NCBI RefSeq assembly: GCF_015163655.1
Contig: NZ_JADEUF010000032.1
Coordinates: 1 to 35,398 of the forward strand
Reading direction: 5' to 3'
DNA from: Xenorhabdus griffiniae
GTDB lineage: Bacteria; Pseudomonadota; Gammaproteobacteria; Enterobacterales; Enterobacteriaceae
Length of the DNA stretch: 35,398 nucleotides
Shown here piece after piece: positions 16,117 to 25,026 of the stretch. A program made the position numbers and the translations under genes. Position 1 is the first letter of the stretch, and each line of letters opens with the position of its first letter. The notes under the pieces were generated by a model that saw only the letters and a list, made by a program, of their open reading frames with translations, did no database searches and was not told where the DNA came from.

Positions 16117-17816
16117 TGTTGGAGCATGCTCAAACACTATTATGCTGTTTTAAACATTATGCTTCACAGCAGCCAAATCAAATTGTATATCGCTTTTTAC
16201 CTTCAGGAGATTCAGAGACGGTTACCCTGACTTGGCAAGAATTGGAACAACGTTCCCATCAACTTGCTTGTGCCCTCGTTGCTGGAGGACAACAAGGGAA
16301 AACGGTTATTCTGATGTACCCTGCTGGTCTGGAGTTTATTGTCGGATTATTAGCCTGTTTTAAAGCGGGGGCTATTGCTGTTCCATCCAATGTCGTTCGG
16401 GGAAGTCGCCATCTACAAAGGTTAACTCAGATCTTGAATGACTCAGAAGCGAAAGTGATTTTGACCACCTCAGAGTTAAGCAGGGTTTTATCAAATGAAT
16501 TTCCTGATCTGGGGATCATGTATTACTCGGAAAATCAGCCGGTAGATGAAAGCACGGAACTTCCCTCAATCAGTCCGGGACAATTGGCTTTCCTACAATA
16601 TACCTCTGGTTCCACCGATATTCCTAAAGGAGTGATGGTCACTCACGATAACTTAATCCATAACTTGCGGGCAATGAATAATACTTTTGGCTTGCATGAA
16701 GGGTTAGTCATTGGAGGCTGGATACCTCAGTTTCATGATATGGGGTTGGTAGGACATATTTTAATGACCATGGCACTCGGTGGACAATATAACTTCATGT
16801 CACCCTTGTCATTTATCCAGCGGCCATTACGTTGGTTACAGTTGATGCATGATTATAAAGCAGAATTCTGTTGTGCCCCTAATTTTGCTTACGACCTATG
16901 TGCTGACCAAGATTGCTCTGGACTTAATCTGGATCTGTCCCGCTGGCGTTGGGTGGGGAATGGTGCCGAGCCAGTCAGAAATGAAACGTTGATGCGTTTT
17001 TATCAGGCTGTTAAGGAATATGGATTTATTTATCAAAGCCAAATCCCCTGTTACGGTATGGCTGAAGCAACACTGGTAATCAGTTCATCCACAAGTGAGG
17101 ATCTGCCACTGAGTTTCACGCTGTGCAGCGACAGTCTGGAAAAAGGGAAATTGGCCTTAAAACCTGGTGGGATTGCCATGCAAGCTTGTGGTCAAGTTGC
17201 ACCTGATCACCGAGTCGTGATTGTTAACCCCGACACAAAAGTATTGTGTGAGCCTGATGAAATCGGTGAGATCTGGGTGCAGGGACCAAGTATTGCCATA
17301 GGATATTGGAATAATCCGCAACAGACTCAAGAGAACTTCATGGCCTATACGACCACTGGAGAAGGACCTTTTCTCCGTACTGGTGATCTTGGTTGTCTGT
17401 ACCAACACCACTTGTTGATCACCGGCCGTTTGAAGGATTTGATTATTATCCGAGGGCGGAATATCTATCCACAGGACATTGAGTACACGGCTACTATGCA
17501 ATCCACAGCCTTTCGTCCAGGAAAAGCAATTGCATTTGAACTTGGCCAGCGGGTTGTTGTCGCCATCGAGCTGCAAAAAAATGTGGAACAAGAACACAAT
17601 TTCAGAGAATTGAGACGAAATGTAATTCAGGCACTCAATGCAGCGTTCGATATCGATATCGATATCGCTGACTTAGTGTTTATTCAAGCTAATAAATTGC
17701 CTACAACTAGCAGTGGAAAAGTACAACGAAAACTCTGCCGTTCGCTTTACTTGCAAGGCAAATTACAGTTAGCCAATGTGTTGTCTACCACCGAAACTCA
17801 AGGAGCATTAATATGA
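16113..17816 (+). CDS. Fatty acyl-AMP ligase (FAAL-type adenylating enzyme)
   Basis: A 567-residue ANL-superfamily acyl adenylate ligase. Core motifs are YTSGSTDIPKGVMVTHDN (163-180), GGWIPQFHDMGLVGHILMTM (201-220, a hallmark of FAAL and loading-type ligases), CYGMAEATLVIS (313-324), LRTGDLG (421-427), RLKDLIIIRGRNIYPQDIE (439-457) and catalytic-type Lys536 in SSGKVQRK. These enzymes activate fatty acids with ATP and hand them to an acyl carrier protein instead of CoA. The ACP gene directly follows (ATGA overlap at 17813), so that is the likely acceptor. A GATATC tandem run at 17648-17667 encodes an Asp-Ile repeat near residue 513. The start overlaps the desulfurase stop. Confidence 0.92.
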   Translation: MMLEHAQTLLCCFKHYASQQPNQIVYRFLPSGDSETVTLTWQELEQRSHQLACALVAGGQQGKTVILMYPAGLEFIVGLLACFKAGAIAVPSNVVRGSRHLQRLTQILNDSEAKVILTTSELSRVLSNEFPDLGIMYYSENQPVDESTELPSISPGQLAFLQYTSGSTDIPKGVMVTHDNLIHNLRAMNNTFGLHEGLVIGGWIPQFHDMGLVGHILMTMALGGQYNFMSPLSFIQRPLRWLQLMHDYKAEFCCAPNFAYDLCADQDCSGLNLDLSRWRWVGNGAEPVRNETLMRFYQAVKEYGFIYQSQIPCYGMAEATLVISSSTSEDLPLSFTLCSDSLEKGKLALKPGGIAMQACGQVAPDHRVVIVNPDTKVLCEPDEIGEIWVQGPSIAIGYWNNPQQTQENFMAYTTTGEGPFLRTGDLGCLYQHHLLITGRLKDLIIIRGRNIYPQDIEYTATMQSTAFRPGKAIAFELGQRVVVAIELQKNVEQEHNFRELRRNVIQALNAAFDIDIDIADLVFIQANKLPTTSSGKVQRKLCRSLYLQGKLQLANVLSTTETQGALI

Positions 17817-18058
17817 CCGAGCTGGAATTAAAAGGCTGGCTGATTGAATATTTGACACCTTATTTCCAACGCCATGATATTCCTATCGGTGAACACGTTT
17901 CTTTCGATAGCCTTGGCTTGGATTCTGCAAGCAGGGTAACACTGATTAGTCAGTTAGAAAAAACATTACAGCGAAAATTGGATCCTATTCTTGGCTATGA
18001 ATACCCCACTATCCACGCTCTGGCTGAACATATATTGCAATTGGAGCCGACGCCATGA
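17813..18058 (+). CDS. Acyl carrier protein
   Basis: An 81-residue carrier protein. FDSLGLDSASRVTLISQLE (31-49) contains the phosphopantetheine-attachment serine (Ser38) in GLDSA. The DSxGLDSA context is typical of ACPs paired with fatty acyl-AMP ligases or polyketide-type systems. It overlaps the ligase gene by ATGA and the next gene by another ATGA, so the products are probably made in fixed ratio. It should carry the activated acyl group while the flavoprotein or the sulfur-transfer pair acts on it. That is inference. No phosphopantetheinyl transferase gene is in the window. Confidence 0.93.
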   Translation: MTELELKGWLIEYLTPYFQRHDIPIGEHVSFDSLGLDSASRVTLISQLEKTLQRKLDPILGYEYPTIHALAEHILQLEPTP

Positions 18059-19117
18059 AAATCGATTGCTTAATCGTTGGTGCAGGGCAAGCGGGGCTAA
18101 CACTGGCTGTTACCCTTAACAAAAAAAATTAACACATTGATTCTGGAGCGAGACCAGCGTATTGGTGATGTTTGGCGTCGGCGCCCTGACAATATGTTGT
18201 TATTTACTTCCCGTATGATGAGCCAGCTGCCTGATTTTCCTTTGGCAGGTTCTCCTGATGGCTATCCGGGTAAGGATGAGATAGCGGATTATCTGGAACG
18301 TTACGCGCATCATCATAATCTACATGTATTGACGGGCATGCAGGTGATCAGTGTAAAACATCAAGATGGGGTGTTTACTCTGACCACGCAAAAAGGGGAG
18401 CAGTTTTCTGCTCCTTGTTTAGTTAATGCCACTGGTGCTAACCAAGTACCAATTATCCCTGAGATGGCGAGCGATTTATCTCCTTCTGTCCAGCAACTGA
18501 CGGCTGATCGTTATCAGAACCCCGAGCAATTTCAGGCGGGGTCACGGATTGCTGTCATAGGTGATGGCGCCAGTGGCCGACAGATAGCACAAGAACTTTC
18601 TTCCACGATGAAGGTGACATTATTCTGTGGTTCCCCTCGCCCGCTTGTACCCAATCGGGTTATGGGTAAGGATTTGTTCTGGCTGCATAAGTCAAGGATA
18701 TTGTATGCAAATACATCGAGCCTGGTCGGTAAAATAGTACAACGACGTAATCCACTTCCATGTGGTGAGCTTAATAACCAGCGTTTGTCTGCGCTTAATG
18801 TACAGATAGCGCCAAAATTAGTAAGGGCTGAAAACGAAACATTGTATGACCAACAAGGTAAAAAATATCGCATTGATGGATTGATTTGGTGTGTAGGGTA
18901 TAAGGAAGTCACGGATTGGTTAACCTTGCCTGGCGTTAGCAATTCGCAAGGTTTTATCTGCGAAAGTGGTCATATTAATGGAGGAAAAACAGCTTATCCG
19001 GGGTTATTTATTGTAGGCAGAAAATGGCTCAGTAGCCGTAGTTCTGAATTATTACTTGGCGCAGCCAGAGATGCACAACGGGTCGCACAGTGGGTAGAAC
19101 AAAAGCTGAAGTCTTAA
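18055..19117 (+). pseudogene. FAD-dependent oxidoreductase, frameshifted in an A8 run
   Basis: The region encodes a flavin-dependent monooxygenase/oxidoreductase (CzcO/FMO-like). The ATG at 18055 overlaps the ACP stop and begins MKIDCLIVGAGQAGLTLA, the FAD-binding GxGxxG. That frame stops after 25 codons at 18130. Removing one A from the run 18121-18128 joins it to the downstream frame (ILERDQRIGDVWRRRPDNML...), giving about 353 residues. The second part has an NADPH-type Rossmann motif, IAVIGDGASGRQIAQEL, and IDGLIWCVGYKEVTDWL. A TTG-started product from 18137 would lack the FAD site. The break may be a sequencing error, a real mutation, phase variation, or a site rescued by transcriptional slippage. 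It is the last gene of the operon. Confidence 0.8.
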
Positions 19118-19158
19118 ACGCTTATTAGAAGGGACTTTTCTACAAGGTAATTATAGCG

Positions 19159-19185
19159 ATAAGGCAGGGAGTTCCTTATTTTTTT
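19159..19185 (+). terminator. Terminator of the acyl/sulfur operon
   Basis: A short stem ATAAGG / CCTTAT (19159-19164 with 19174-19179) is followed directly by six T residues. It lies 42 bases after the flavoprotein stop and overlaps the very end of convergent feoC. The stem is short, so efficiency is uncertain. Confidence 0.5.
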
Positions 19186-19415
19186 ACGGTAAGCTGATAG
19201 GCTTTAGTATCACATTTTTGTGTTTCCGGGCACTGCTTGCAGCCCCCGCTGAGGCAGGAGGAAGCATCCACTTCCTCCAGTTTACCCATTATGACAAGCT
19301 GCTTGAGCATGGCTTCCACCATTGGCAGCGGTGCTGAAAACTGATGGCTCAATGACCTGGCATCGGTACGCCCGTTGAGGGCAACAGCATCTCTGATTTT
19401 CAGCAGGTTAATCAT
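19176..19415 (-). CDS. feoC: Ferrous iron transport protein FeoC
   Basis: A 79-residue winged-helix protein, the third gene of feoABC. The C-terminal cysteine cluster CLSGGCKQCPETQKC, which can bind an Fe-S cluster, matches FeoC of E. coli (78 residues). The N-terminal part MINLLKIRDAVALNGRTDAR is a small winged helix. FeoC is thought to protect FeoB from proteolysis or to regulate it. GAGGAA precedes the start, and the gene lies 23 bases after feoB. It marks the right border of the accessory island. Confidence 0.93.
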   Translation of the reverse strand: MINLLKIRDAVALNGRTDARSLSHQFSAPLPMVEAMLKQLVIMGKLEEVDASSCLSGGCKQCPETQKCDTKAYQLTVKK

Positions 19416-19438
19416 TTATGGTTCCTCAATGGTTCCGA

Positions 19439-21751
19439 CTAGTGACAGCTATTGTTTGAGCATTCGCAACGACGGTCTGTGGCGTTGTTGAATGTCACAG
19501 TGACTCGGCTGCGCGCGCGGCGTAAACCAATAACTATCAGAATGTTAAATAGGATCACGGCCAGAATGGTGATCAGGCTACTTTGTGGATGAGCTGAAAA
19601 CGTTGTGATTTGATAAAACAGTGCTGACAGCGAATAAGCGACGTTTAATCCCCACAAAATCGAGAATATCATCCAGCCACGGCTGGTTTCACGGGCGATG
19701 GCGCCCATCACGGAAACACAAGGTACATACAGCAACACGAAAATCAGGTAACTGTAGGCGGAAATGGCAGAGCCGAATTTAGCGCTCATGGTGCCCATTG
19801 AGCTGCGATCCATGTTGCCATCACCTTTGCTGGCTTCAATTGGGTTAGAAAGTGCGCTCAAAGTGAAGGTTTCTTTCAGGCTATCCCACGTTTCTGCGAC
19901 CGAATCTTTTAGTTGATCCAATAAATTAAATTCATCGGGATTAAAAGGCTCTTGAGCAAGGTTTTCTGCGGTATAGAGAGTATTTAGGGTTCCTACAACC
20001 ACTTCTTTTGCCATCGCGCCAGTGATAAGCCCAACGGTGGCTTGCCAGTTATCGGAATGCACACCGATAGGTTGCAACACAGGTGTAAGCACTTTACTGA
20101 CGGAGGCCAGCGCCGACTGGTTGATATTATCCACGGTCTTGCCGGAGAAGGAGAAACTGTTCAGGGCGCCAATCAACATGCTTGCTGCGACAATCACTTT
20201 ACCTGCGCGTATGACAAAACCTTTCAGCCTTTGCCATGTCTGGAGCAGCAGGGTTTTGGCATGGGGAACGTGATAAACCGGCAGCTCCATAACAAATGGC
20301 GATGCTTCACCGCGCATCAGCGTGAATTTCAGCAGCAGCCCTGTCAGGATGGCAATGACAATCCCCAGGATATACAGGGAGAAAACGATGCTTGCTCCCT
20401 CTTTGCCGAAGAAGGCGGCAGCGAAGACGGCAAAGATCGCTAATCTTGCCCCGCAAGACATAAACGGTGCCATCATGATGGTAATCAAGCGCTCACGTGG
20501 GGCATCCAGTGTCCTTGAACCCATCACGGCAGGTACGTTACAACCAAAGCCCACAATCAAGGGGACAAAGGATTTACCCGGCAACCCCAGGGCTTGCATC
20601 AACCTGTCCATGACAAACGCCGCCCGCGCCATATAGCCGGAATCTTCCAGAAAAGAGAGGAACAGGTACATCATGCCAATTTGGGGTACCAGCGGCAGGA
20701 CTGTATTGATACCCCCACCCACTCCTTGAGCAAGGAACACCGTTAACCAATTCGGGAAATGGAGAGTATGGCCAAGCCATTGCATTCCATCAATAAAAAT
20801 GGCGGAGGAAGCGCCGTCAAAGATAGGCTGTAAGGCCCCTCCTATATTGATAGCCAGCACAAACATCAGATACATGACAAACAGGAAGATAGGCAGGCCC
20901 AACCAGCGGTTTAGGATAACGGTATCTAACGCTTGAGTTAGTTTGTTGGGTGTAGCTGTGCGGGTATCAATGACTGCCAGACAAATTTCACTGATGGTTT
21001 GGTAGCGTGCGCCTGCGATGATAAGGTCAGGTTCTTCAATTTGTTGTTTTTGCAAACGCTCTTTGCTTTCAGCCAATTGTGTGTGAGTCAGGTCGGATAC
21101 CCCACGGCTGTAAATATCCCCTTCAAGGGCTTGCAAAGTCAGCCAGCGGCGCTGTTGTGGGGTAAATTTTTCTGCGATCTGGCGGGAAAGATGGGAAATC
21201 TCCTGCAATAACGCATCAGGGTAATTAACCTGTACAGGGTTGGTATGCTGTGGGTAATTGTCGATGGTTTTTTTTAGCGTATCTATCCCTGTGGCACGGG
21301 TTGAAACCAGTGGGATGACCGGACAGCCAAGGCGTTTTTCCAGTGCAGGAATATCAATATTGATGCGTTGATTTTGAGCGATATCCAGCATGTTCAATGC
21401 AATGATGCAGGGAACACCCAATTCAATTAATTGCAGTGAGAGATAAAGGTTACGTTCCAGATTAGACGCATCAACAACATTGATCAGCATATCTGCTTCA
21501 CCACTAAGGATATAGTGGCAGGCGATTTGCTCATCAATGGAAGTTTGTTCGGAAATGGTGGTGAGCGAATAAGTACCGGGAAGGTCGACAAGTTCGATCT
21601 GATGGTTATCGGTGGTAAAGTGGCCGGTTTTGCGTTCTACGGTAACACCAGCCCAGTTTCCCACGCGTTGGTGAGAGCCAGTAAGCTGGTTAAAAAGCGT
21701 TGTTTTGCCGGCGTTGGGATTACCAATCAGGCCAATAGTTAATTGTTTCAT
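19439..21751 (-). CDS. feoB: Ferrous iron permease FeoB
   Basis: A 770-residue inner-membrane Fe(II) transporter with an N-terminal G-protein domain. The G motifs are visible: GNPNAGKTT (G1), VDLPGTYSLT (G3), ALNMLD (G4). The membrane part has the Gate motifs around LVPQIGMMYLFLSFLEDSGY and IVGFGCNVPAVMGSRTLD. A cysteine-containing tail, CECSNNSCH, ends the protein, as in enterobacterial FeoB. I chose the MKQLTIG start by comparison with E. coli; a second ATG lies one codon upstream and the ribosome-binding site is weak (AGAAAG). It follows feoA by 76 bases and is expected to share its FNR and Fur control. Confidence 0.96.
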   Translation of the reverse strand: MKQLTIGLIGNPNAGKTTLFNQLTGSHQRVGNWAGVTVERKTGHFTTDNHQIELVDLPGTYSLTTISEQTSIDEQIACHYILSGEADMLINVVDASNLERNLYLSLQLIELGVPCIIALNMLDIAQNQRINIDIPALEKRLGCPVIPLVSTRATGIDTLKKTIDNYPQHTNPVQVNYPDALLQEISHLSRQIAEKFTPQQRRWLTLQALEGDIYSRGVSDLTHTQLAESKERLQKQQIEEPDLIIAGARYQTISEICLAVIDTRTATPNKLTQALDTVILNRWLGLPIFLFVMYLMFVLAINIGGALQPIFDGASSAIFIDGMQWLGHTLHFPNWLTVFLAQGVGGGINTVLPLVPQIGMMYLFLSFLEDSGYMARAAFVMDRLMQALGLPGKSFVPLIVGFGCNVPAVMGSRTLDAPRERLITIMMAPFMSCGARLAIFAVFAAAFFGKEGASIVFSLYILGIVIAILTGLLLKFTLMRGEASPFVMELPVYHVPHAKTLLLQTWQRLKGFVIRAGKVIVAASMLIGALNSFSFSGKTVDNINQSALASVSKVLTPVLQPIGVHSDNWQATVGLITGAMAKEVVVGTLNTLYTAENLAQEPFNPDEFNLLDQLKDSVAETWDSLKETFTLSALSNPIEASKGDGNMDRSSMGTMSAKFGSAISAYSYLIFVLLYVPCVSVMGAIARETSRGWMIFSILWGLNVAYSLSALFYQITTFSAHPQSSLITILAVILFNILIVIGLRRARSRVTVTFNNATDRRCECSNNSCH

Positions 21752-21827
21752 CATACTTTCTGCCAATCAGGAAAGTGAATTTCGTACCCGAGTTATATTT
21801 TCAGTACCAAATTGACTTAGGGCCTTG

Positions 21828-22055
21828 CTAATTCAGATCTTCATGCAACATGAGAAATGCCAAGTCTTGTTTACGAAGGGTAAGGTTAACTCTGCGTGTT
21901 TCAATTTGTATTGGGTCGCCCAATGGAGCGAAGCGAATGACCTGAAATGTTGAGCCAGGTAACATGCCGAGTGACAATAATTTTTGTCGGTAAGCTGGGG
22001 TAATCTTTGGAGAAAATCCCAGAATTTTATATCTACGTTCTGGAATAAGAACCAT
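21828..22055 (-). CDS. feoA: Ferrous iron transport protein FeoA
   Basis: A 75-residue SH3-like cytoplasmic protein needed for FeoB activity. The segment [20 protein letters not shown] followed by [20 protein letters not shown] is nearly the E. coli FeoA sequence. I chose the [10 protein letters not shown] start because GGAG lies 6 bases upstream and the length matches; a GTG four codons upstream overlaps that ribosome-binding site. It is the first gene of feoABC, downstream of tex as in E. coli. Confidence 0.95.
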   Translation of the reverse strand: MVLIPERRYKILGFSPKITPAYRQKLLSLGMLPGSTFQVIRFAPLGDPIQIETRRVNLTLRKQDLAFLMLHEDLN

Positions 22056-22161
22056 ATAAATCTCCACTCTAACTGAAAAAATAAGTGATTATAAGAATTA
22101 TTATCCTCGATAATGGAAGAACCACAAGAAAAAAGTAGGGTAATTTCTCCGAATTATAGTT

Positions 22162-22180
22162 GTTAATGATAATAATAAGC
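22162..22180. promoter_or_regulatory. Fur-box-like site upstream of feoA
   Basis: GTTAATGATAATAATAAGC matches the Fur consensus GATAATGATAATCATTATC at 15 of 19 positions. It lies about 110 bases upstream of feoA and would sit just downstream of a start site placed by the FNR box. Repression by Fe-Fur when iron is plentiful is the expected role. Confidence 0.5.
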
Positions 22181-22223
22181 AACTGCGATTCCGGTTATTG
22201 ATATTGGATAATATGGAAATGAA

Positions 22224-22237
22224 TTGATATTAATCAA
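22224..22237. promoter_or_regulatory. Perfect FNR box upstream of feoA
   Basis: TTGATATTAATCAA is an exact match to the FNR consensus TTGATN4ATCAA. Its centre at 22230.5 would place a class II start site near 22189. FNR activation of feo under anaerobiosis is established in E. coli, where ferrous iron dominates. The rest of the 360-base gap 22056-22415 holds the Fur-like site, AT-rich sequence and the tex terminator, and no gene. Confidence 0.75.
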
Positions 22238-22343
22238 ATTAATGAAGAATTAATTAAAATATGCGGATGTTATCACTTATCCAAATTAATAACGTCAGCA
22301 ATAAATAGAATCATTATGAAGAAAATCATCGATTTTTCGGATA

Positions 22344-22382
22344 GTAAAAAATCCTGAACTGACACAATTAGGCCAGTTCAGG
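22344..22382 (-). terminator. Rho-independent terminator of tex
   Basis: The 9-bp stem CCTGAACTG / CAGTTCAGG (22353-22361 with 22374-22382, 12-base loop) lies 33 bases after the tex stop. On the minus strand it is followed by A and then TTTTTT (22345-22350), the classic intrinsic terminator pattern. Confidence 0.85.
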
Positions 22383-22415
22383 AAATCATTTAATGAATCT
22401 AACGTTTTTTGTTAA

Positions 22416-24752
22416 TTAACGTTTTTTACTAAAGGCGGCGGCCAATGCATCACTCATCGCGCTATTGGCTAAAGGCGCAGAACCTGAACGCGAAACAGGG
22501 CGGTTTCTGCCATTGCCGTTACGATTATTGCGATTTTGACGGTTGCCTTCTTGGGAGCTACGGCGTGCTTGAGTTTCACCAGGTTGCTCATCAAGACGCA
22601 TGGTTAATGCAATACGCTTACGGTTGAGGTCAACATCCATCACCTTCACTTTCACGATGTCACCTGTCTTAACGATGGTGTGTGGATCTTCCACAAAGCG
22701 ATCGGAGAGGGAAGAGATATGAACCAGACCATCCTGATGAACACCGATATCCACGAATGCACCAAAATTGGTCACGTTAGTTACCGTACCTTCCAAGATC
22801 ATGCCTGCTTGCAGGTCGTTCATGGTTTCAACCCCATCGGCAAATGTAGCAGTCTTGAATTCAGGACGCGGATCGCGACCTGGTTTTTCCAGCTCTTTCA
22901 GGATATCGGTGACGGTCGGGAGCCCAAATTTTTCGGTCGTGAACTCCTGGGCGCTCAGGTTACGCAAATTAGCAGGGTTGCCCATCAGTTCAGACAAGGT
23001 CTGCTGGGTTGCGGCCAGGATTTTTTCAACGACGGGATAAGCTTCTGGGTGCACTGTTGAAACATCCAGCGGGTTATCACCTTGATTGATACGCAGGAAG
23101 CCTGCGCATTGCAGGAAGGCTTTTGGTCCCAGACGGGTCACTTTCAATAGCTGATTACGGTTGTCGAAACGACCGTTTTCATCGCGCCAGTTAACAATAT
23201 TTTGAGCAACAGTGCGCGTCAGGCCAGCAACGCGAGTCAGTAAAGCGACAGAGGCGGTATTCAGGTCAACACCGACGCTGTTTACACAGTCTTCAACCAC
23301 GTTATCCAGTTTTTTCGCCAGCAAAGTTTGGCTGACATCATGCTGGTATTGACCAACACCGATGGATTTAGGTTCGATTTTCACCAGCTCAGCCAGTGGA
23401 TCTTGCAAGCGGCGAGCGATGGAGACGGCACCACGCAGGGAAACATCCAGATCAGGGAACTCTTGCGCAGCTAATTCAGATGCGGAATAGACAGAGGCTC
23501 CCGCTTCGCTGACGACCACTTTCTGTGCCTTAACGTCAGGATACTGTTTCTGAACGTTGACAAAGAAACGCTCTGTTTCACGGGATGCGGTGCCGTTGCC
23601 AATAGCAACCAGTTCCACTTGGTGTTTGGTGCACAGTGCTGCGACGGTAGCAGCCGCTTTGTTTTCCTGTCCGGTGTGCGGATAAATGGTATCGGTGGCA
23701 ATCAGTTTGCCTGTCGCGTCAACCACGGCGACTTTTACCCCTGTACGCAAACCCGGGTCCAGGCCCATTGTTGCACGCATACCTGCAGGCGCAGCCATCA
23801 GCAAGTCATTCAGGTTACGGGCGAATACGTTAATAGCCTCGTTTTCGGCTTTCTCACGTAGTGTGCCCATGAGTTCGGTTTCCAGATGCAGCAGCACCTT
23901 GATGCGCCATGTCCAGCTCACCACAGCTTTGCGCCAATTGTCAGCCGGTGCATTGTTCAGGCGCAAATTCAGGTGATCGGTAATAATTTGTTCGCAGTGA
24001 CTCTCTTTCGGTGCTTCCTCAAATTGTGGGTCCGCATTCAAAGAGAGTTGCAGGATACCTTCGTTCCGTCCACGGAACATGGCAAGGGCGCGGTGGGAAG
24101 GAACCGTCGCGATGGCTTCGTGGTGATCGAAATAATCGCTGAATTTCGCGCCTTCTTCCTCTTTACCTTCGATAACCTTAGAAACCAGGTGAGCATTTTT
24201 CCATAAATATTCACGTACCTTCGCCAGCAAGGTTGCATCTTCGGCAAAACGCTCCATCAGGATATAACGTGCGCCGTCCAATGCTGCCTTGGTATCAGCA
24301 ACGCCCTTGTCAGTATTGACATAGGCCGCCGCTGCCAGTTCTGGCTCTTGTTGCGGATCTTGCCAAAGTAGATCGGCCAGAGGCTCCAATCCGGCTTCGA
24401 TGGCTGTTTGTCCACGGGTACGGCGCTTAGGTTTATAAGGCAGGTACAGATCTTCTAACTCAGTCTTGCTGAGTGTCGCGTTAATCGCTTCTGCCAGCTC
24501 AACGGTTAGCTTTCCCTGTTCCTCAATTGATTTCAGGATAGTTTGACGGCGGCTGGACAGTTCACGCAGATAGCCGAGTCGGCTTTCGAGTTGGCGGAGC
24601 TGTGTGTCATCCAGACCACCGGTGGCCTCTTTACGGTAACGGGCGATAAAGGGAACCGTATTTCCCTCATCAAGCAGGGAAATGGCAGCTAGGATTTGCT
24701 GTGGTTGAGCCTGTAGCTCACCGGCAATGATTCGACTTAAAGATTCATTCAT
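22416..24752 (-). CDS. tex: Tex-family RNA-binding transcription factor
   Basis: A 778-residue Tex/YhgF protein (E. coli YhgF 773). The N-terminal Tex domain starts [20 protein letters not shown], with [21 protein letters not shown] YqgF/RNase H-like domain follows ([20 protein letters not shown]), then helix-hairpin-helix segments ([19 protein letters not shown]) and a C-terminal S1 domain at about 652-722 ([20 protein letters not shown]). The last 50 or so residues are a low-complexity Arg/Asn/Gly tail, likely to bind nucleic acid. Members bind RNA and affect transcription; in some pathogens they influence toxin gene expression. It is divergent from greB and lies upstream of feoABC, as in E. 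coli. Confidence 0.95.
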   Translation of the reverse strand: MNESLSRIIAGELQAQPQQILAAISLLDEGNTVPFIARYRKEATGGLDDTQLRQLESRLGYLRELSSRRQTILKSIEEQGKLTVELAEAINATLSKTELEDLYLPYKPKRRTRGQTAIEAGLEPLADLLWQDPQQEPELAAAAYVNTDKGVADTKAALDGARYILMERFAEDATLLAKVREYLWKNAHLVSKVIEGKEEEGAKFSDYFDHHEAIATVPSHRALAMFRGRNEGILQLSLNADPQFEEAPKESHCEQIITDHLNLRLNNAPADNWRKAVVSWTWRIKVLLHLETELMGTLREKAENEAINVFARNLNDLLMAAPAGMRATMGLDPGLRTGVKVAVVDATGKLIATDTIYPHTGQENKAAATVAALCTKHQVELVAIGNGTASRETERFFVNVQKQYPDVKAQKVVVSEAGASVYSASELAAQEFPDLDVSLRGAVSIARRLQDPLAELVKIEPKSIGVGQYQHDVSQTLLAKKLDNVVEDCVNSVGVDLNTASVALLTRVAGLTRTVAQNIVNWRDENGRFDNRNQLLKVTRLGPKAFLQCAGFLRINQGDNPLDVSTVHPEAYPVVEKILAATQQTLSELMGNPANLRNLSAQEFTTEKFGLPTVTDILKELEKPGRDPRPEFKTATFADGVETMNDLQAGMILEGTVTNVTNFGAFVDIGVHQDGLVHISSLSDRFVEDPHTIVKTGDIVKVKVMDVDLNRKRIALTMRLDEQPGETQARRSSQEGNRQNRNNRNGNGRNRPVSRSGSAPLANSAMSDALAAAFSKKR

Positions 24753-25026
24753 GGTCTGTTTTCTTCAACTTCTTTAGGGCCTGGAGATATCCTGCGACAT
24801 CATCAGACAGAGCCGGATAAGATCAAATTTCATCTGAAACAGTATCGGCATGGTTCAAACTGGCTCCATTTATACGTGCTGAGCGCGATAATTTCCAGTT
24901 TAGCGCGATATTTCAATTATGTTGCAGCAGAATTCATCAAATATCTTCTGAGTTGGGATTGGGTTGATGAGAGTTGATAAGATATAGTACTGCGCCATTA
25001 ATCATCTTTTCTCAAGTGAGTTTTTC

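Noticed and set aside
18137-19117. Stand-alone flavoprotein starting at TTG 18137
   Set aside because: It would lack the FAD-binding GxGxxG, which is encoded just upstream in the other frame right after the ACP gene. A frameshift explains the arrangement better.
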